A DNA stretch of 28,128 nucleotides from an uncultured Roseburia sp. (lineage in GTDB: Bacteria > Bacillota_A > Clostridia > Lachnospirales > Lachnospiraceae), in NCBI GenBank assembly GCA_900753715.1, contig CAAEAE010000160.1, positions 1 through 28,128 of the forward strand, given 5' to 3'. Shown in pieces: positions 8,369 to 16,216 of this stretch. A program made the translations under genes and the position numbers. Each line of letters starts with the position of its first letter. Position 1 is the stretch's first letter. The notes below the pieces were generated by a model. The model had not been told where the DNA came from. It did no database searches and was given only the letters and a program-made list of their open reading frames with translations.

Positions 8369-8605
8369 CTACTGCATGGACTCCAACGCCCGTGCGAGCT
8401 GATCCGGGCAGGATGTGGACTTGAAGCCGCACTGGATCCCCTTTAACCGGGAAATGGCGTCCTCTACCTTCATACCCTTTACGAGGCTGCAGATGCCCTT
8501 TAAGTTGCCGTTGCAGCCGCCGGTGAAACTGACGGATTCGATCACGCCGTCCTTCACCTCTATGTCAATTGCCTTGGAACAGGTTCCGCTTGTCTGATAT
8601 GTCAT
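8369..8605 (-). CDS. TSCPD-domain protein (TIGR03905-like)
   Basis: The protein has 78 residues and contains the signature STSCPDQLARAL near its C-terminus, plus FTGGCNGNLKGICSLVKGM in the middle. It matches the small Cys-containing TSCPD family of Clostridia. The function is unknown; the domain also occurs at the C-terminus of some class II-like ribonucleotide reductases, where Cys residues matter. GGAGG lies ten bases before the ATG. It is the first gene of the leftward run toward murG. Confidence 0.85.
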   Translation of the reverse strand: MTYQTSGTCSKAIDIEVKDGVIESVSFTGGCNGNLKGICSLVKGMKVEDAISRLKGIQCGFKSTSCPDQLARALESMQ

Positions 8606-8643
8606 TGTTCAGTACCTCCGAATATTCATATTTCTAAGGATGA

Positions 8644-8652
8644 ATTATAGCA
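8644..8652 (-). promoter_or_regulatory. Extended -10 promoter for the TSCPD-murG-mutS2 operon
   Basis: On the minus strand the sequence reads TGCTATAAT, a perfect extended -10. It lies about 40 bases upstream of the TSCPD start. The -35 region is poor. The 210-base gap 8606-8816 also carries a divergent promoter for the gene at 8817 and no other recognisable feature. Confidence 0.6.
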
Positions 8653-8756
8653 GAAAAATCCGTGTTGTTCCAGTGCCTCCGGTAGATTTCACACTTTTTT
8701 TGCTTCTTTTGTCAGAAAAAAGAGAAAAACGTCGACGTATTACCGTACATAAAATA

Positions 8757-8785
8757 TTGTTTTGACGAAAAAGAGAGTTTATAAT
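8757..8785 (+). promoter_or_regulatory. Promoter for the membrane protein gene at 8817
   Basis: TTGTTT is followed after 17 bases by a perfect TATAAT. A better -35 hexamer, TTGACG at 8762, would leave only 12 bases of spacing. Transcription would begin around 8792, just before the AAGGAGG ribosome site. Confidence 0.55.
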
Positions 8786-8816
8786 AAGGGAAAAGCATGT
8801 GTGTAAGGAGGAAGCT

Positions 8817-9527
8817 ATGTTTGCTGTTTTTTATGAAGAAAAGGTTCTGTCGATTCTCATGTTTGTATTCCTAGTATTGAGCGTGACGGGCAGAATTATG
8901 ATAGGAATACTCTATCAGAATATGATACATGAGACGGAAAATATGTCTGCCACGAAAAATAAGGCGCTAAAGCAATGCAAATTGAAATTTGCAAATTGTT
9001 ACCAGCTCAACAGCGGTGTGGCAAATATTCCGATTTTTGTGGACAAGTGTCTGAACCGGATGCATGTGGGGCCGTTTACGTTTCAGACGGTCTATCACCT
9101 GTCGGGGCAGATGATGCTCTTGTCGGTATTTTTTGCGGGGGCGGGGATCTGCCGCTGCATTATAAGAGGGTTCAGCGTGGGGGAGATCCTTCCCTTTTAC
9201 ATTGTAAGCTTTTTGGGACTTTATCTGTACTTCGCCGTGTCCGCCGTTGCGGATATCAAGGGGAGAAGAAGAATCCTAAAGACCAATCTGGTGGATTATC
9301 TGGAAAATCATATGGTGAACCGGCTGGCAAACGCGGAGTATGCAGAGCCTGAGAACGAGGATAAAGTGTCGAGGGGCAGCCTGCGGAAAAAGGACAGGAT
9401 CGAGCTGATGCCCGTCCACGGGGAACGCAGGGAGAGTGCCGGGGAGATGCCGGCAAAGGGGCACATGTTCTCAGTTTCGGAGGAGAAGGAGTTAGAGGAG
9501 CTTTTGAAGGAGTTTCTGACCTCGTAG
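8817..9527 (+). CDS. Membrane protein of unknown function
   Basis: This is a protein of about 236 residues that I do not recognise beyond a general Lachnospiraceae-type hypothetical. It has a hydrophobic helix at about residues 9-29, a loop of about 75 residues rich in Lys, Asn and Cys, two more helices at about 98-120 and 128-148, and then a long charged C-terminal tail ending in a likely amphipathic helix (EEKELEELLKEFLT). The ATG at 8817 has a perfect AAGGAGG before it; a GTG at 8799 would place that site inside the gene. The C-terminal half is probably cytoplasmic and could dock a partner. There is no operon link to pgi, which has its own promoter. Confidence 0.75.
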   Translation: MFAVFYEEKVLSILMFVFLVLSVTGRIMIGILYQNMIHETENMSATKNKALKQCKLKFANCYQLNSGVANIPIFVDKCLNRMHVGPFTFQTVYHLSGQMMLLSVFFAGAGICRCIIRGFSVGEILPFYIVSFLGLYLYFAVSAVADIKGRRRILKTNLVDYLENHMVNRLANAEYAEPENEDKVSRGSLRKKDRIELMPVHGERRESAGEMPAKGHMFSVSEEKELEELLKEFLTS

Positions 9528-9566
9528 CACAGGGTACAAACAGCGTGCAAATTAGGAAATCGACTA

Positions 9567-9595
9567 TTGAATTTGAGAAACAACTCTGCTAAACT
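9567..9595 (+). promoter_or_regulatory. Promoter for pgi
   Basis: TTGAAT and TAAACT are spaced by 17 bases, about 50 bases before the pgi start. The same -10 hexamer and spacing occur in the B12 promoter. Confidence 0.45.
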
Positions 9596-9647
9596 GTATT
9601 GTGATTAAAGGGCAGACACTTTACAGTGTGAGAAAGGAAGCAGAGAA

Positions 9648-10997
9648 ATGAGTACAAGAGTTACGTTTGATTATGCAAAAACAAGTCCTTTTATTTCTGA
9701 GGCAGAAATAGAGATGATGAAGAAGCAGACGCTTGAGGCAAAGGAGGTTCTTTTGTCCGGAAGCGGAGCAGGAAGCGATTTCCTGGGCTGGATTGACCTG
9801 CCTGTCAATTATGACAAGGAAGAGTTTTCCCGCATCAAGGCGGCTGCGAGGAAGATTCAGAGCGATTCCGAGGTACTGCTGGTGATCGGTATCGGCGGCT
9901 CTTATCTGGGCGCACGCGCTGCCATCGAATTTCTGGGACACAGCTTTTACAACGTGGTTGACAAGAGCATCCGCAAGGCGCCGGAAATCTATTATGTAGG
10001 AAATTCCATCAGCTCCACCTACATCAGACATCTGATGGATGTCGTGGGAGACAGGGATTTTTCCATCAACATGATTTCCAAGTCCGGTACGACCACGGAG
10101 CCTGCCATCGCATTCCGTGTATTCAAGGAGATTCTGGAGAAGAAGTACGGCAAGGAAGGCGCGGCAAAGAGAATCTATGCCACAACAGACAAGGCGAAGG
10201 GAGCCCTGAAGCATGTGGCGGACGAGGAAGGCTACGAGACCTTCGTAGTGCCCGATGATGTGGGAGGCCGTTTCTCCGTGCTGACCGCAGTGGGACTTCT
10301 GCCCATCGCCGTGAGCGGTGCAGATATCGACAAGCTGATGGAGGGCGCGGCAAGTGCAAGAACGCGCGCTCTGGAAAATGATTATGAGGACAATGATTCC
10401 CTGAAATATGCAGCGCTCAGAAACATTCTTCTGAGAAAAGGAAAGGCTGTGGAAATTCTGGCAAACTACGAGCCCGGCCTGCACTATGTATCTGAGTGGT
10501 GGAAGCAGTTGTTCGGCGAGAGCGAGGGCAAGGATCAGAAGGGAATCTTCCCCGCAAGCGTGGATCTCACCACGGATCTTCATTCCATGGGTCAGTTTAT
10601 TCAGGACGGCTCCCGCATCATGTTTGAGACCGTGCTGGAAGTGGAGAAGGCAAGAGAGGAACTGACGATCAACGAGGAGCCGGTGGATCTTGACGGCCTG
10701 AATTATCTGGCAGGAAAGACCGTGGACTTTGTAAACAAGAGCGCCATGAACGGAACCATACTGGCGCACACGGACGGTCAGGTGCCGAACTTCCTTGTGA
10801 AGATCCCCGAGGTAAACGAGTTCTATCTGGGCGAGCTGTTCTACTTCTTCGAGTTTGCCTGCGGCGTCAGCGGCTATTTGAACGGCGTGAATCCGTTCAA
10901 CCAGCCCGGCGTGGAGAGCTACAAGAAGAATATGTTCGCACTGCTCGGCAAGCCCGGTTATGAGGCGCAGCGCGAGGAACTGTTAAAGAGACTGTAA
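9648..10997 (+). CDS. pgi: Glucose-6-phosphate isomerase
   Basis: Pgi interconverts glucose-6-phosphate and fructose-6-phosphate in glycolysis. At 449 residues it is the short Firmicutes form. Diagnostic segments are [14 protein letters not shown], the sugar-phosphate loop [31 protein letters not shown], the [15 protein letters not shown] region, and [10 protein letters not shown] near the end. AGAAAGGAAG precedes the ATG. A strong hairpin follows the stop, so it may be mainly monocistronic, with some read-through to the dehydrogenase gene. Confidence 0.97.
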   Translation: MSTRVTFDYAKTSPFISEAEIEMMKKQTLEAKEVLLSGSGAGSDFLGWIDLPVNYDKEEFSRIKAAARKIQSDSEVLLVIGIGGSYLGARAAIEFLGHSFYNVVDKSIRKAPEIYYVGNSISSTYIRHLMDVVGDRDFSINMISKSGTTTEPAIAFRVFKEILEKKYGKEGAAKRIYATTDKAKGALKHVADEEGYETFVVPDDVGGRFSVLTAVGLLPIAVSGADIDKLMEGAASARTRALENDYEDNDSLKYAALRNILLRKGKAVEILANYEPGLHYVSEWWKQLFGESEGKDQKGIFPASVDLTTDLHSMGQFIQDGSRIMFETVLEVEKAREELTINEEPVDLDGLNYLAGKTVDFVNKSAMNGTILAHTDGQVPNFLVKIPEVNEFYLGELFYFFEFACGVSGYLNGVNPFNQPGVESYKKNMFALLGKPGYEAQREELLKRL

Positions 10998-11017
10998 AGA
11001 GAATATAAGCTGTGCAG

Positions 11018-11046
11018 ATACGCAGGCGCCGTTGACGTCTGCGTAT
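11018..11046 (+). other. Hairpin after pgi, possible weak terminator
   Basis: ATACGCAGGCG and CGTCTGCGTAT pair over 11 positions (one G-U) around a seven-base loop. It is followed by TTGTGATTAT, not a clean T run, so it may be an mRNA 3'-end stabiliser or a partial terminator. Confidence 0.45.
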
Positions 11047-11075
11047 TTGTGATTATACAGAGAATGGAGATTATT

Positions 11076-12050
11076 ATGGCTGATGCGTTGCATATCGTGA
11101 TTCTGGAGAGAAACAGCGTGGGGACGGATGTGGATGTGTCCTGCTTTGAAAAATTGGGCAATGTCACCTGCTATCCCAACACCGTCACGGCAGAGGAGGT
11201 GCGGGAGCGCACCAAAAATGCGGACATTGTCATTGCAAACAAGTCCCCTCTCAGGGAGGAAACGCTGAAGGATTCCCCCCGGGTGAAACTGATCTGCGAG
11301 TTTGCGACGGGCTTTGACAACTGTGATCTTGTGTACTGCAAGAGCAGGGGGATCGGCGTGGCGAACGTGGTGGACTACTCCACCGCCATGGTGGCGCAGC
11401 ACACCTTTACCCTTGCGCTCGCCCTGACACAGAAGCTTGCCCACTATGACGAGTACGTGAAATCCGGCGCATACAGCGCCCAGGACCGCTTCTCCAACTT
11501 TGACCTGCCCTTTTCCGAGCTGGACGGCATGACATGGGGCATCGTGGGCATGGGCAACATCGGGAGAAGGGTGGCGCGGATTGCGAAGGCGTTCGGCTGC
11601 CGCGTGATCTTTTACTCCATCACGGGAAAGAGCACCGTCGCCGAGTACGAACAGGTGGACAGGGAGACCCTGCTTTCCCAGAGCGATGTGCTTTCCCTGC
11701 ACTGTCCGCTCAGCGACCTGTCCCGCAATTTCATTGACAGGGAAGCATTGCGCAAAATGAAGAAGACGGCGGTTCTGGTGAATGTGGCGAGGGGGCCTGT
11801 GGTCAACAATCCCGATCTTTACGACGCGCTGATGACGGGGGAGATTATGGCAGCAGGGCTTGATGTACTGGAAAAAGAGCCTCTGGAGCTGTCCAATCCG
11901 CTCAGCAAAATCAAGGATAGCAACAAGCTGATCATCACACCGCATCTGGCGTGGGGAAGCGTGGAGGCGAGAACCCGCTGTGTGCAGGAGGCATTTAAAA
12001 ACGCAGAGGCGTATCTGCGGGGCGAAAAGCGCAATATTGTAAACCCGTAG
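11076..12050 (+). CDS. D-isomer-specific 2-hydroxyacid dehydrogenase
   Basis: This is a protein of about 324 residues of the NAD-dependent D-2-hydroxyacid dehydrogenase family (lactate, glycerate and related substrates). The Rossmann motif is GIVGMGNIGRRVARIAKAFG, catalytic Arg sits in VNVARGPVV, Glu in GLDVLEKEPL, and the catalytic His in TPHLAWGS. The N-terminal part has the usual VIANKSPL and ICEFATGFDNCD segments. The ATG at 11076 follows AATGGAG; a GTG at 11049 is less likely. The exact substrate cannot be told from sequence; hydroxypyruvate/glycerate or lactate are the main options. Confidence 0.9.
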   Translation: MADALHIVILERNSVGTDVDVSCFEKLGNVTCYPNTVTAEEVRERTKNADIVIANKSPLREETLKDSPRVKLICEFATGFDNCDLVYCKSRGIGVANVVDYSTAMVAQHTFTLALALTQKLAHYDEYVKSGAYSAQDRFSNFDLPFSELDGMTWGIVGMGNIGRRVARIAKAFGCRVIFYSITGKSTVAEYEQVDRETLLSQSDVLSLHCPLSDLSRNFIDREALRKMKKTAVLVNVARGPVVNNPDLYDALMTGEIMAAGLDVLEKEPLELSNPLSKIKDSNKLIITPHLAWGSVEARTRCVQEAFKNAEAYLRGEKRNIVNP

Positions 12051-12096
12051 AAGGAAATCGTTATGCGCAAAGGACGTGCGCAGGAATGGGGAAAGC

Positions 12097-12522
12097 ATGA
12101 TAGAAAAGTGTAAGAAGCTGTTGGAGAAATACAGGGAGATTATCATATATCTGATCGTGGGGGTGCTGAACACCATCGTATCCTTTGCCACAAACTTTGT
12201 CTTTGAGCGTTTTCTGATGGATCCGGAAATTTCATGGCAGAATTTTATCATCAACACCAGCGGCTGGGTTGCGGGCGTGCTGTTTGCCTACCCACTTAAC
12301 CGGGTATGGGTGTTCAAGAGCAAAAATGCGCATGTGGTAAAGGAGTTTTTCGGATTTGCCCTGTCGAGAGTGTCCACATGGATTCTGGATGTGGTCATTA
12401 TGTGGCTTACCGTGAATGTTTTCGGCATGGGATTCTGGATCGCCAAGATCTTCATTTCCTCCGTGCTTGTCACGATCGCCAATTATGTGTTCAGCAAGGT
12501 GCTGATCTTCAAGAAAAAATAA
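12097..12522 (+). CDS. GtrA-like small membrane protein
   Basis: The protein has about 141 residues and four membrane helices. The first reads IYLIVGVLNTIVSFATNFVF, typical of the GtrA/DPMS flippase-like family, and the third and fourth lead to the usual NYVFSKVLIFKKK ending. GtrA proteins are thought to flip polyprenyl-linked sugars used to decorate the cell surface. Start 12097 has GGGGAAAGC before it; the upstream GTG at 12076 is less likely. It follows the dehydrogenase gene by 46 bases and is probably co-transcribed. No glycosyltransferase partner is adjacent. Confidence 0.88.
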   Translation: MIEKCKKLLEKYREIIIYLIVGVLNTIVSFATNFVFERFLMDPEISWQNFIINTSGWVAGVLFAYPLNRVWVFKSKNAHVVKEFFGFALSRVSTWILDVVIMWLTVNVFGMGFWIAKIFISSVLVTIANYVFSKVLIFKKK

Positions 12523-12537
12523 AAAAGGGAAGAAATA

Positions 12538-12585
12538 AAAAGGGGCTGCCGCATGACAACGACAGTCCCTTTTGGTTTGTTTTTT
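12538..12585. terminator. Bidirectional terminator between GtrA gene and dapL
   Basis: AAAAGGGGCTGCCG and CGACAGTCCCTTTT pair over 14 positions with one wobble and one mismatch, with an eight-base loop. T-rich tracts lie on the outer side of both arms, so it can end transcripts from the + strand GtrA gene and the - strand dapL gene. Confidence 0.8.
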
Positions 12586-12592
12586 ACAGTGC

Positions 12593-13789
12593 TTAGAACA
12601 GCTTTTCAAAGCGCTCCATTGCTTCAATCGTGTTTTCCTTGCTGCCGAATGCGGTCAGACGGAAGAAATTCTTTCCGTTGTTGCCAAAGCCGGCACCGGG
12701 GGTTCCGACCACCTGAATCTTATCCAGCATGTAGTCGAAGAAGTCCCAGGATTCCATGCCGAGAGGGCATTCAAACCAGATGTAAGGGGAATTGATTCCG
12801 CCGAAGTAGCGAACATTTTTCTTGTCCAGCGTCTGCGCGATGATGCGGGCATTCTCCTGATAATACTTGATGTTTTCACGGCACTGTGCCATGCCTTCCT
12901 CTGTAAATACGGCTGCGGCACCCTTCTGCACAATGTAGGACACACCGTTAAACTTTGTGGTCTGCCTGCGGTTCCACATCGCATTCAGGGACATTTCCGT
13001 GCCGTTTGAGGCGGTAAACTTCAGATCCTTGGGAACAATGGTGTAGCCGCAGCGTGTGCCCGTGAAGCCTGCGGTCTTGCTCAGGGAGCAGAACTCAATG
13101 GCGCATTTTTTTGCTCCCTCAATGGCAAAGATGCTGCGGGGAAGGCTTTCATCGGTAATGAAGCACTCGTAGGCGGAATCATACAGAATGATGGCATCGT
13201 TGGCGAGCGCGTAATCCACCCATTCCTTCAGCTGCTCCTTGTTGTAGGCAGCGCCGGTAGGGTTATTGGGGGAGCAGATATAGATAATGTCTGCGTGTAC
13301 GTTCTTGTCCGGCATGGGCAGGAAATTGTTCTCTGCGTTTGCGTCAATGTAGGTGATCTTCCTGCCGTTCATGATGTTGGTGTCCACATAGACAGGGTAA
13401 ACCGGATCGGGAATGAGGATCACATTATCCTGTGCGAAGAGATCCGTGATGTTGCCGGTGTCACTCTTTGCACCGTCGGAGACAAATACTTCCCCGGCTT
13501 CAATGGAAACACCGTTTCTGCGGTAATAATCCACAACGGCATCTCTCACAAAAGCATAGCCCTGCTCGGGACCGTAGCCCTTGAAGGTAGTGGCGGACGC
13601 CTGATCGTCAACGCCCTCATGCATGGCGCGGATCACATCCCCTCCGATGGGGAGCGTCACATCCCCGATGCCAAGACGGATCACCTTCTTGTCCGGGTGC
13701 GCCTCCTGATAGGCGGCAACTCTGTGTGCAACCTCCGAAAACAAATAGCTTTGTTTCAGGTTCAGATAATTCTCATTTAACTTCGGCAT
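12593..13789 (-). CDS. dapL: LL-diaminopimelate aminotransferase
   Basis: DapL converts tetrahydrodipicolinate directly to LL-diaminopimelate using glutamate, the short branch of lysine and peptidoglycan precursor synthesis. The 398-residue protein begins in the family style (LNENYLNLKQSYLFSEVAHRV). It carries the PLP lysine at Lys238 in SLSKTAGFTGTR, and CSPNNPTGAAY and YDSAYE motifs of class I aminotransferases. AAGGAGG lies ahead of the ATG. It is 38 bases behind mtnN on the same strand with no hairpin between, so it may be the third gene of a luxS-mtnN-dapL unit. Confidence 0.95.
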   Translation of the reverse strand: MPKLNENYLNLKQSYLFSEVAHRVAAYQEAHPDKKVIRLGIGDVTLPIGGDVIRAMHEGVDDQASATTFKGYGPEQGYAFVRDAVVDYYRRNGVSIEAGEVFVSDGAKSDTGNITDLFAQDNVILIPDPVYPVYVDTNIMNGRKITYIDANAENNFLPMPDKNVHADIIYICSPNNPTGAAYNKEQLKEWVDYALANDAIILYDSAYECFITDESLPRSIFAIEGAKKCAIEFCSLSKTAGFTGTRCGYTIVPKDLKFTASNGTEMSLNAMWNRRQTTKFNGVSYIVQKGAAAVFTEEGMAQCRENIKYYQENARIIAQTLDKKNVRYFGGINSPYIWFECPLGMESWDFFDYMLDKIQVVGTPGAGFGNNGKNFFRLTAFGSKENTIEAMERFEKLF

Positions 13790-13827
13790 TGTGAAAACCT
13801 CCTTATGCTGTCATTTATTTTTCCATT

Positions 13828-14526
13828 TTACAATAGCGTGATCATGTGTTCCACCAGACGGGCGGAGTGTGCGGCGGCCTGCTTTTCAAAGGAAGGATAA
13901 TCCATCTCGGCGCTGTCGTCCGCCTTGTCGGAAATGGCGCGTATGATGACGAAGGGAAGACCGTTCAGGTAAGCGCCCTGTGCGATGGAAGCGCCCTCCA
14001 TCTCCGCACAATCGCCGCAGAAGGTCTCGATCAGACGCTGCTTGACTTCCTTGCTGGAAATAAACTGATCTCCGCTGACCACACGACCAATCTTGACATT
14101 GATGTCAGGATTTACGGCACGGCAGGAATCCACGGCGGTACGCACCATTTCGTCATTTGCCTTAAATTCCCGGAAGCCCATCTGGGGTACTTCTCCGGGC
14201 TGATATCCAAAAATTGTGACATCCATGTCATGGTGAAGCGCATCCCGGGAAACCAGAATATCTCCGATATCCAGAGAGGCATTCAGGGAACCGGCAATGC
14301 CGGTGTTGATTACATGGGTGACCTGAAACACATCTGCCAGAATTTGTACGCAGAGAGCAGCGTTGACCTTGCCGATGCCGGAGCGCACCACTACGACGTC
14401 CACGCCGTTCAATGTTCCTGTATAAAACTCCATGGAAGCCTTGTCGACAATCCGGTTGATGGTCATTTTTTCCTTGAGCTGCTCCACTTCCAGTTCCATG
14501 GCGCCGATGATACCGATTCTTCTCAT
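13828..14526 (-). CDS. mtnN: 5'-methylthioadenosine/S-adenosylhomocysteine nucleosidase
   Basis: The enzyme hydrolyses MTA and SAH to adenine and the thioribose products, the step before LuxS. The 232-residue protein has the N-terminal RIGIIGAMELEVEQL with the conserved catalytic-site Glu, SGIGKVNAAL, a nucleobase region CAEMEGASIAQGAYLNG, and the catalytic Asp in IIRAISDKAD. It lies 30 bases after luxS, so the two work in sequence: SAH to S-ribosylhomocysteine, then to homocysteine and the AI-2 precursor. Confidence 0.96.
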   Translation of the reverse strand: MRRIGIIGAMELEVEQLKEKMTINRIVDKASMEFYTGTLNGVDVVVVRSGIGKVNAALCVQILADVFQVTHVINTGIAGSLNASLDIGDILVSRDALHHDMDVTIFGYQPGEVPQMGFREFKANDEMVRTAVDSCRAVNPDINVKIGRVVSGDQFISSKEVKQRLIETFCGDCAEMEGASIAQGAYLNGLPFVIIRAISDKADDSAEMDYPSFEKQAAAHSARLVEHMITLL

Positions 14527-14556
14527 ATGGGGTAGGATCCTTTCCTGATTCTGTTG

Positions 14557-15036
14557 TTATTTGGGATATACCAGTCTGCTGTCGCTGATCTGATAGAGTA
14601 CGTTGTCCAGATATTTCGCTGCCAGATAGTTTGCCATAGGCAGGTTCATGTCCAGATAATTGCCGCAATCTCTGGGAGAAGCGCCCGGGACATCGCCCTT
14701 ATAATCCCGGATGAACTCAAACATTTCGATCATAAGCGGGATAATGTTTTTGGATTCGTAATCACCTGCAAGAAGCAGATAAAAACCGGTACGGCAGCCC
14801 ATGGGGCCGAAATAGACGGTCTTTTCCTTATAATCCGCATGGTTGCGCAGGAATGTGGCGCCCAGATGCTCGATGGTGTGTACCTCCGCCGTATTCATCA
14901 CCGGCTCCTCGTTGGGGCTGGTCATGCGAAGGTCGAAGGTGGTGATAGTCTCTGCGCCCACCTTGTCTTTTCTGGAAACATAAACACCGGGCTGCAGCTT
15001 GATATGGTCAATGGTAAAACTTGCGATTTTCTCCAT
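14557..15036 (-). CDS. luxS: S-ribosylhomocysteine lyase LuxS
   Basis: LuxS splits S-ribosylhomocysteine into homocysteine and DPD, the precursor of the AI-2 signal. The protein has 159 residues from the chosen start. The metal site is HTIEH (His53, Glu56 context, His57), the catalytic Cys81 is in GPMGCRTGF, and a further Cys follows in SPRDCGNYLD. The start at 15036 has GGAGGAG just before it; the open frame to 15126 lacks a site and overlaps the candidate promoter. It is the first gene of luxS-mtnN(-dapL). Confidence 0.96.
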   Translation of the reverse strand: MEKIASFTIDHIKLQPGVYVSRKDKVGAETITTFDLRMTSPNEEPVMNTAEVHTIEHLGATFLRNHADYKEKTVYFGPMGCRTGFYLLLAGDYESKNIIPLMIEMFEFIRDYKGDVPGASPRDCGNYLDMNLPMANYLAAKYLDNVLYQISDSRLVYPK

Positions 15037-15097
15037 GGCTTTCTCCTCCGTTTTGTTTCTGTCCTGTGGGGCATATACAGCTTTCGCCCCATTCCAT

Positions 15098-15126
15098 AGC
15101 GTAGCGGATTTGGGGATAAAAGTCAA
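15098..15126 (-). promoter_or_regulatory. Candidate promoter for luxS-mtnN-dapL
   Basis: On the minus strand TTGACT and TACGCT are spaced by 17 bases, with the predicted start about 50 bases before the luxS ATG. The -10 is only a partial match. Confidence 0.4.
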
Positions 15127-15204
15127 GATTCACAAAGCCCTCTTTCGATGCGCCGATCTCGCGGCAGACATCCTGGAAAGCAGCAGGGCGATATACCGCC
15201 TCAT

Positions 15205-15552
15205 TTACTTCGCCTCGAGGAGCTGCTTCAGGTTTTCCAGAACGAACGGACTGTTTGCGGCGATGCGCCCCAGTGTGGGGCATCCGTCCATCTGTTCACA
15301 GTCGGCACAGGTATCCAGTCCTTTTTCCCGAACACAGTTATGTATGGGGCAAAGCTTGTCGCAGAAGGGTGTTTTTGCACCCTCTATGCGGCAGCCGGTA
15401 CAGTTGATCATTTCCGGCGTGATCGTTACCCCGTTGAGCTTTGTCCACAGGTCAGCGGTTTTCTCACGAAGGGCATTGTCGTTTGTGATCGTTGCGATCC
15501 TGGCGTCGCATGTTTCGCAGTCCAGCCCGCAACAGGCAATCAGTTGATTCAT
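15205..15552 (-). CDS. DUF3795-like Cys-rich protein
   Basis: The protein has 115 residues from the preferred start and is rich in paired cysteines: CCGLDCETCDA, CTGCR, CDKLCPIHNC, TCADCEQMDGCP. This is the pattern of the DUF3795 family, small proteins that probably bind zinc or an iron-sulfur cluster. The GGAGA site lies five bases before the ATG at 15552; the frame stays open to 15618, where it overlaps a degraded acetyltransferase tail. Function is unknown. Confidence 0.8.
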   Translation of the reverse strand: MNQLIACCGLDCETCDARIATITNDNALREKTADLWTKLNGVTITPEMINCTGCRIEGAKTPFCDKLCPIHNCVREKGLDTCADCEQMDGCPTLGRIAANSPFVLENLKQLLEAK

Positions 15553-15614
15553 TTGTTTCTCCATTTCTGCGCACGTTTTTGCGCACCTTATTCTTCCTGC
15601 ATTCATGCAGTTTC

Positions 15615-15764
15615 TCATTTAACCTGTTCAGGCCCTAAAATTTTGTATGTATATTTTTCTTCCGAGCCTCAAGGAGCAGTTTTTCGGTCTATCACACGAA
15701 AACCATATTTTTCATACAGATTCTCATGGTCGCTTGCGATATACACTTTGTTATGTCTTTCCAT
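15615..15764 (-). pseudogene. Remnant of a GNAT acetyltransferase C-terminus
   Basis: The minus strand encodes a piece reading KVYIASDHENLYEKYGF followed by RVIDRKTAP, the characteristic end of many Gcn5-related N-acetyltransferases (acetyl-CoA binding helix YEKYGF). An in-frame TGA at 15669-15671 then interrupts it, where relatives usually have Trp in a PWG-type segment. The frame continues with GSEEKYTYKILGPEQVK to a second stop at 15615. Nothing of the N-terminal domain is visible upstream; a TAA precedes the fragment. It is a broken, 5'-truncated gene. Confidence 0.65.
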
Positions 15765-15786
15765 TTCTTTGATTTAGTTATATCTG

Positions 15787-16170
15787 TCATTTCTGCAATG
15801 TCATCTCTTTTAATCCATTTTTTCTGATGTCGTCCAATTCTTCTGCCGTTAAGCACTGAGACTCATAAATCCGTAGATATTCCTTTGATACATCTGAATC
15901 AAAGATTAATACATCATCAGAATTGATCGTAACATCGACACCGCTCATCCCGGTGCTGTTGAAATCCTGACCAATGTATTTTTGGCTCCATTGATCCATC
16001 TCATCCATTGAGGACAAAGTAGCAGCCAACGGCTCGTTTTTTTTACCGGTTACCTGATATAGGAACCCTCTGCTTCCGCCAAGCACAAAATGATTGTGCA
16101 AGTCTGCCCTAGGATACTTTCTTAACTCCTCCAGATTTCTTTGTTCCAATGCACATATAAAACCATTCAT
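15787..16170 (-). pseudogene. Internally deleted adenosine deaminase-like gene
   Basis: The open frame codes for 127 residues, against roughly 330 for the family. The N-terminus has RKYPRADLHNHFVLGGSRGFL, matching the metal-binding HxH start of adenosine deaminases. The C-terminal half reads VDVTINSDDVLIFDSDVSKEYLRI, matching the family's conserved NSDDP/NTDDP metal-site segment and the helix after it. The whole centre, with the HAGE motif and other metal ligands, is missing, so the product cannot form a normal barrel. The frame is intact across the join and the start retains a GGGAGAG site, which suggests a recent in-frame deletion or a new short protein. Confidence 0.7.
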
Positions 16171-16216
16171 AATCAGTTCTCTCCCGGTTGATTGATTCTC
16201 CGCAAATCCAGCTCTC

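Noticed and set aside
10983..12257. 424-residue minus-strand frame opposite the 2-hydroxyacid dehydrogenase gene
   Set aside because: The plus-strand enzyme has all catalytic motifs; the opposite frame has none and no ribosome site.
15037..15204. Minus-strand frame between the DUF3795 gene and luxS that reads like protein (FVNLDFYPQIRYAMEWGE)
   Set aside because: It has no start codon or ribosome site, overlaps the end of the DUF3795 gene and the luxS start, and contains the likely luxS promoter. I recognise no family, so it is not listed as a gene or remnant.
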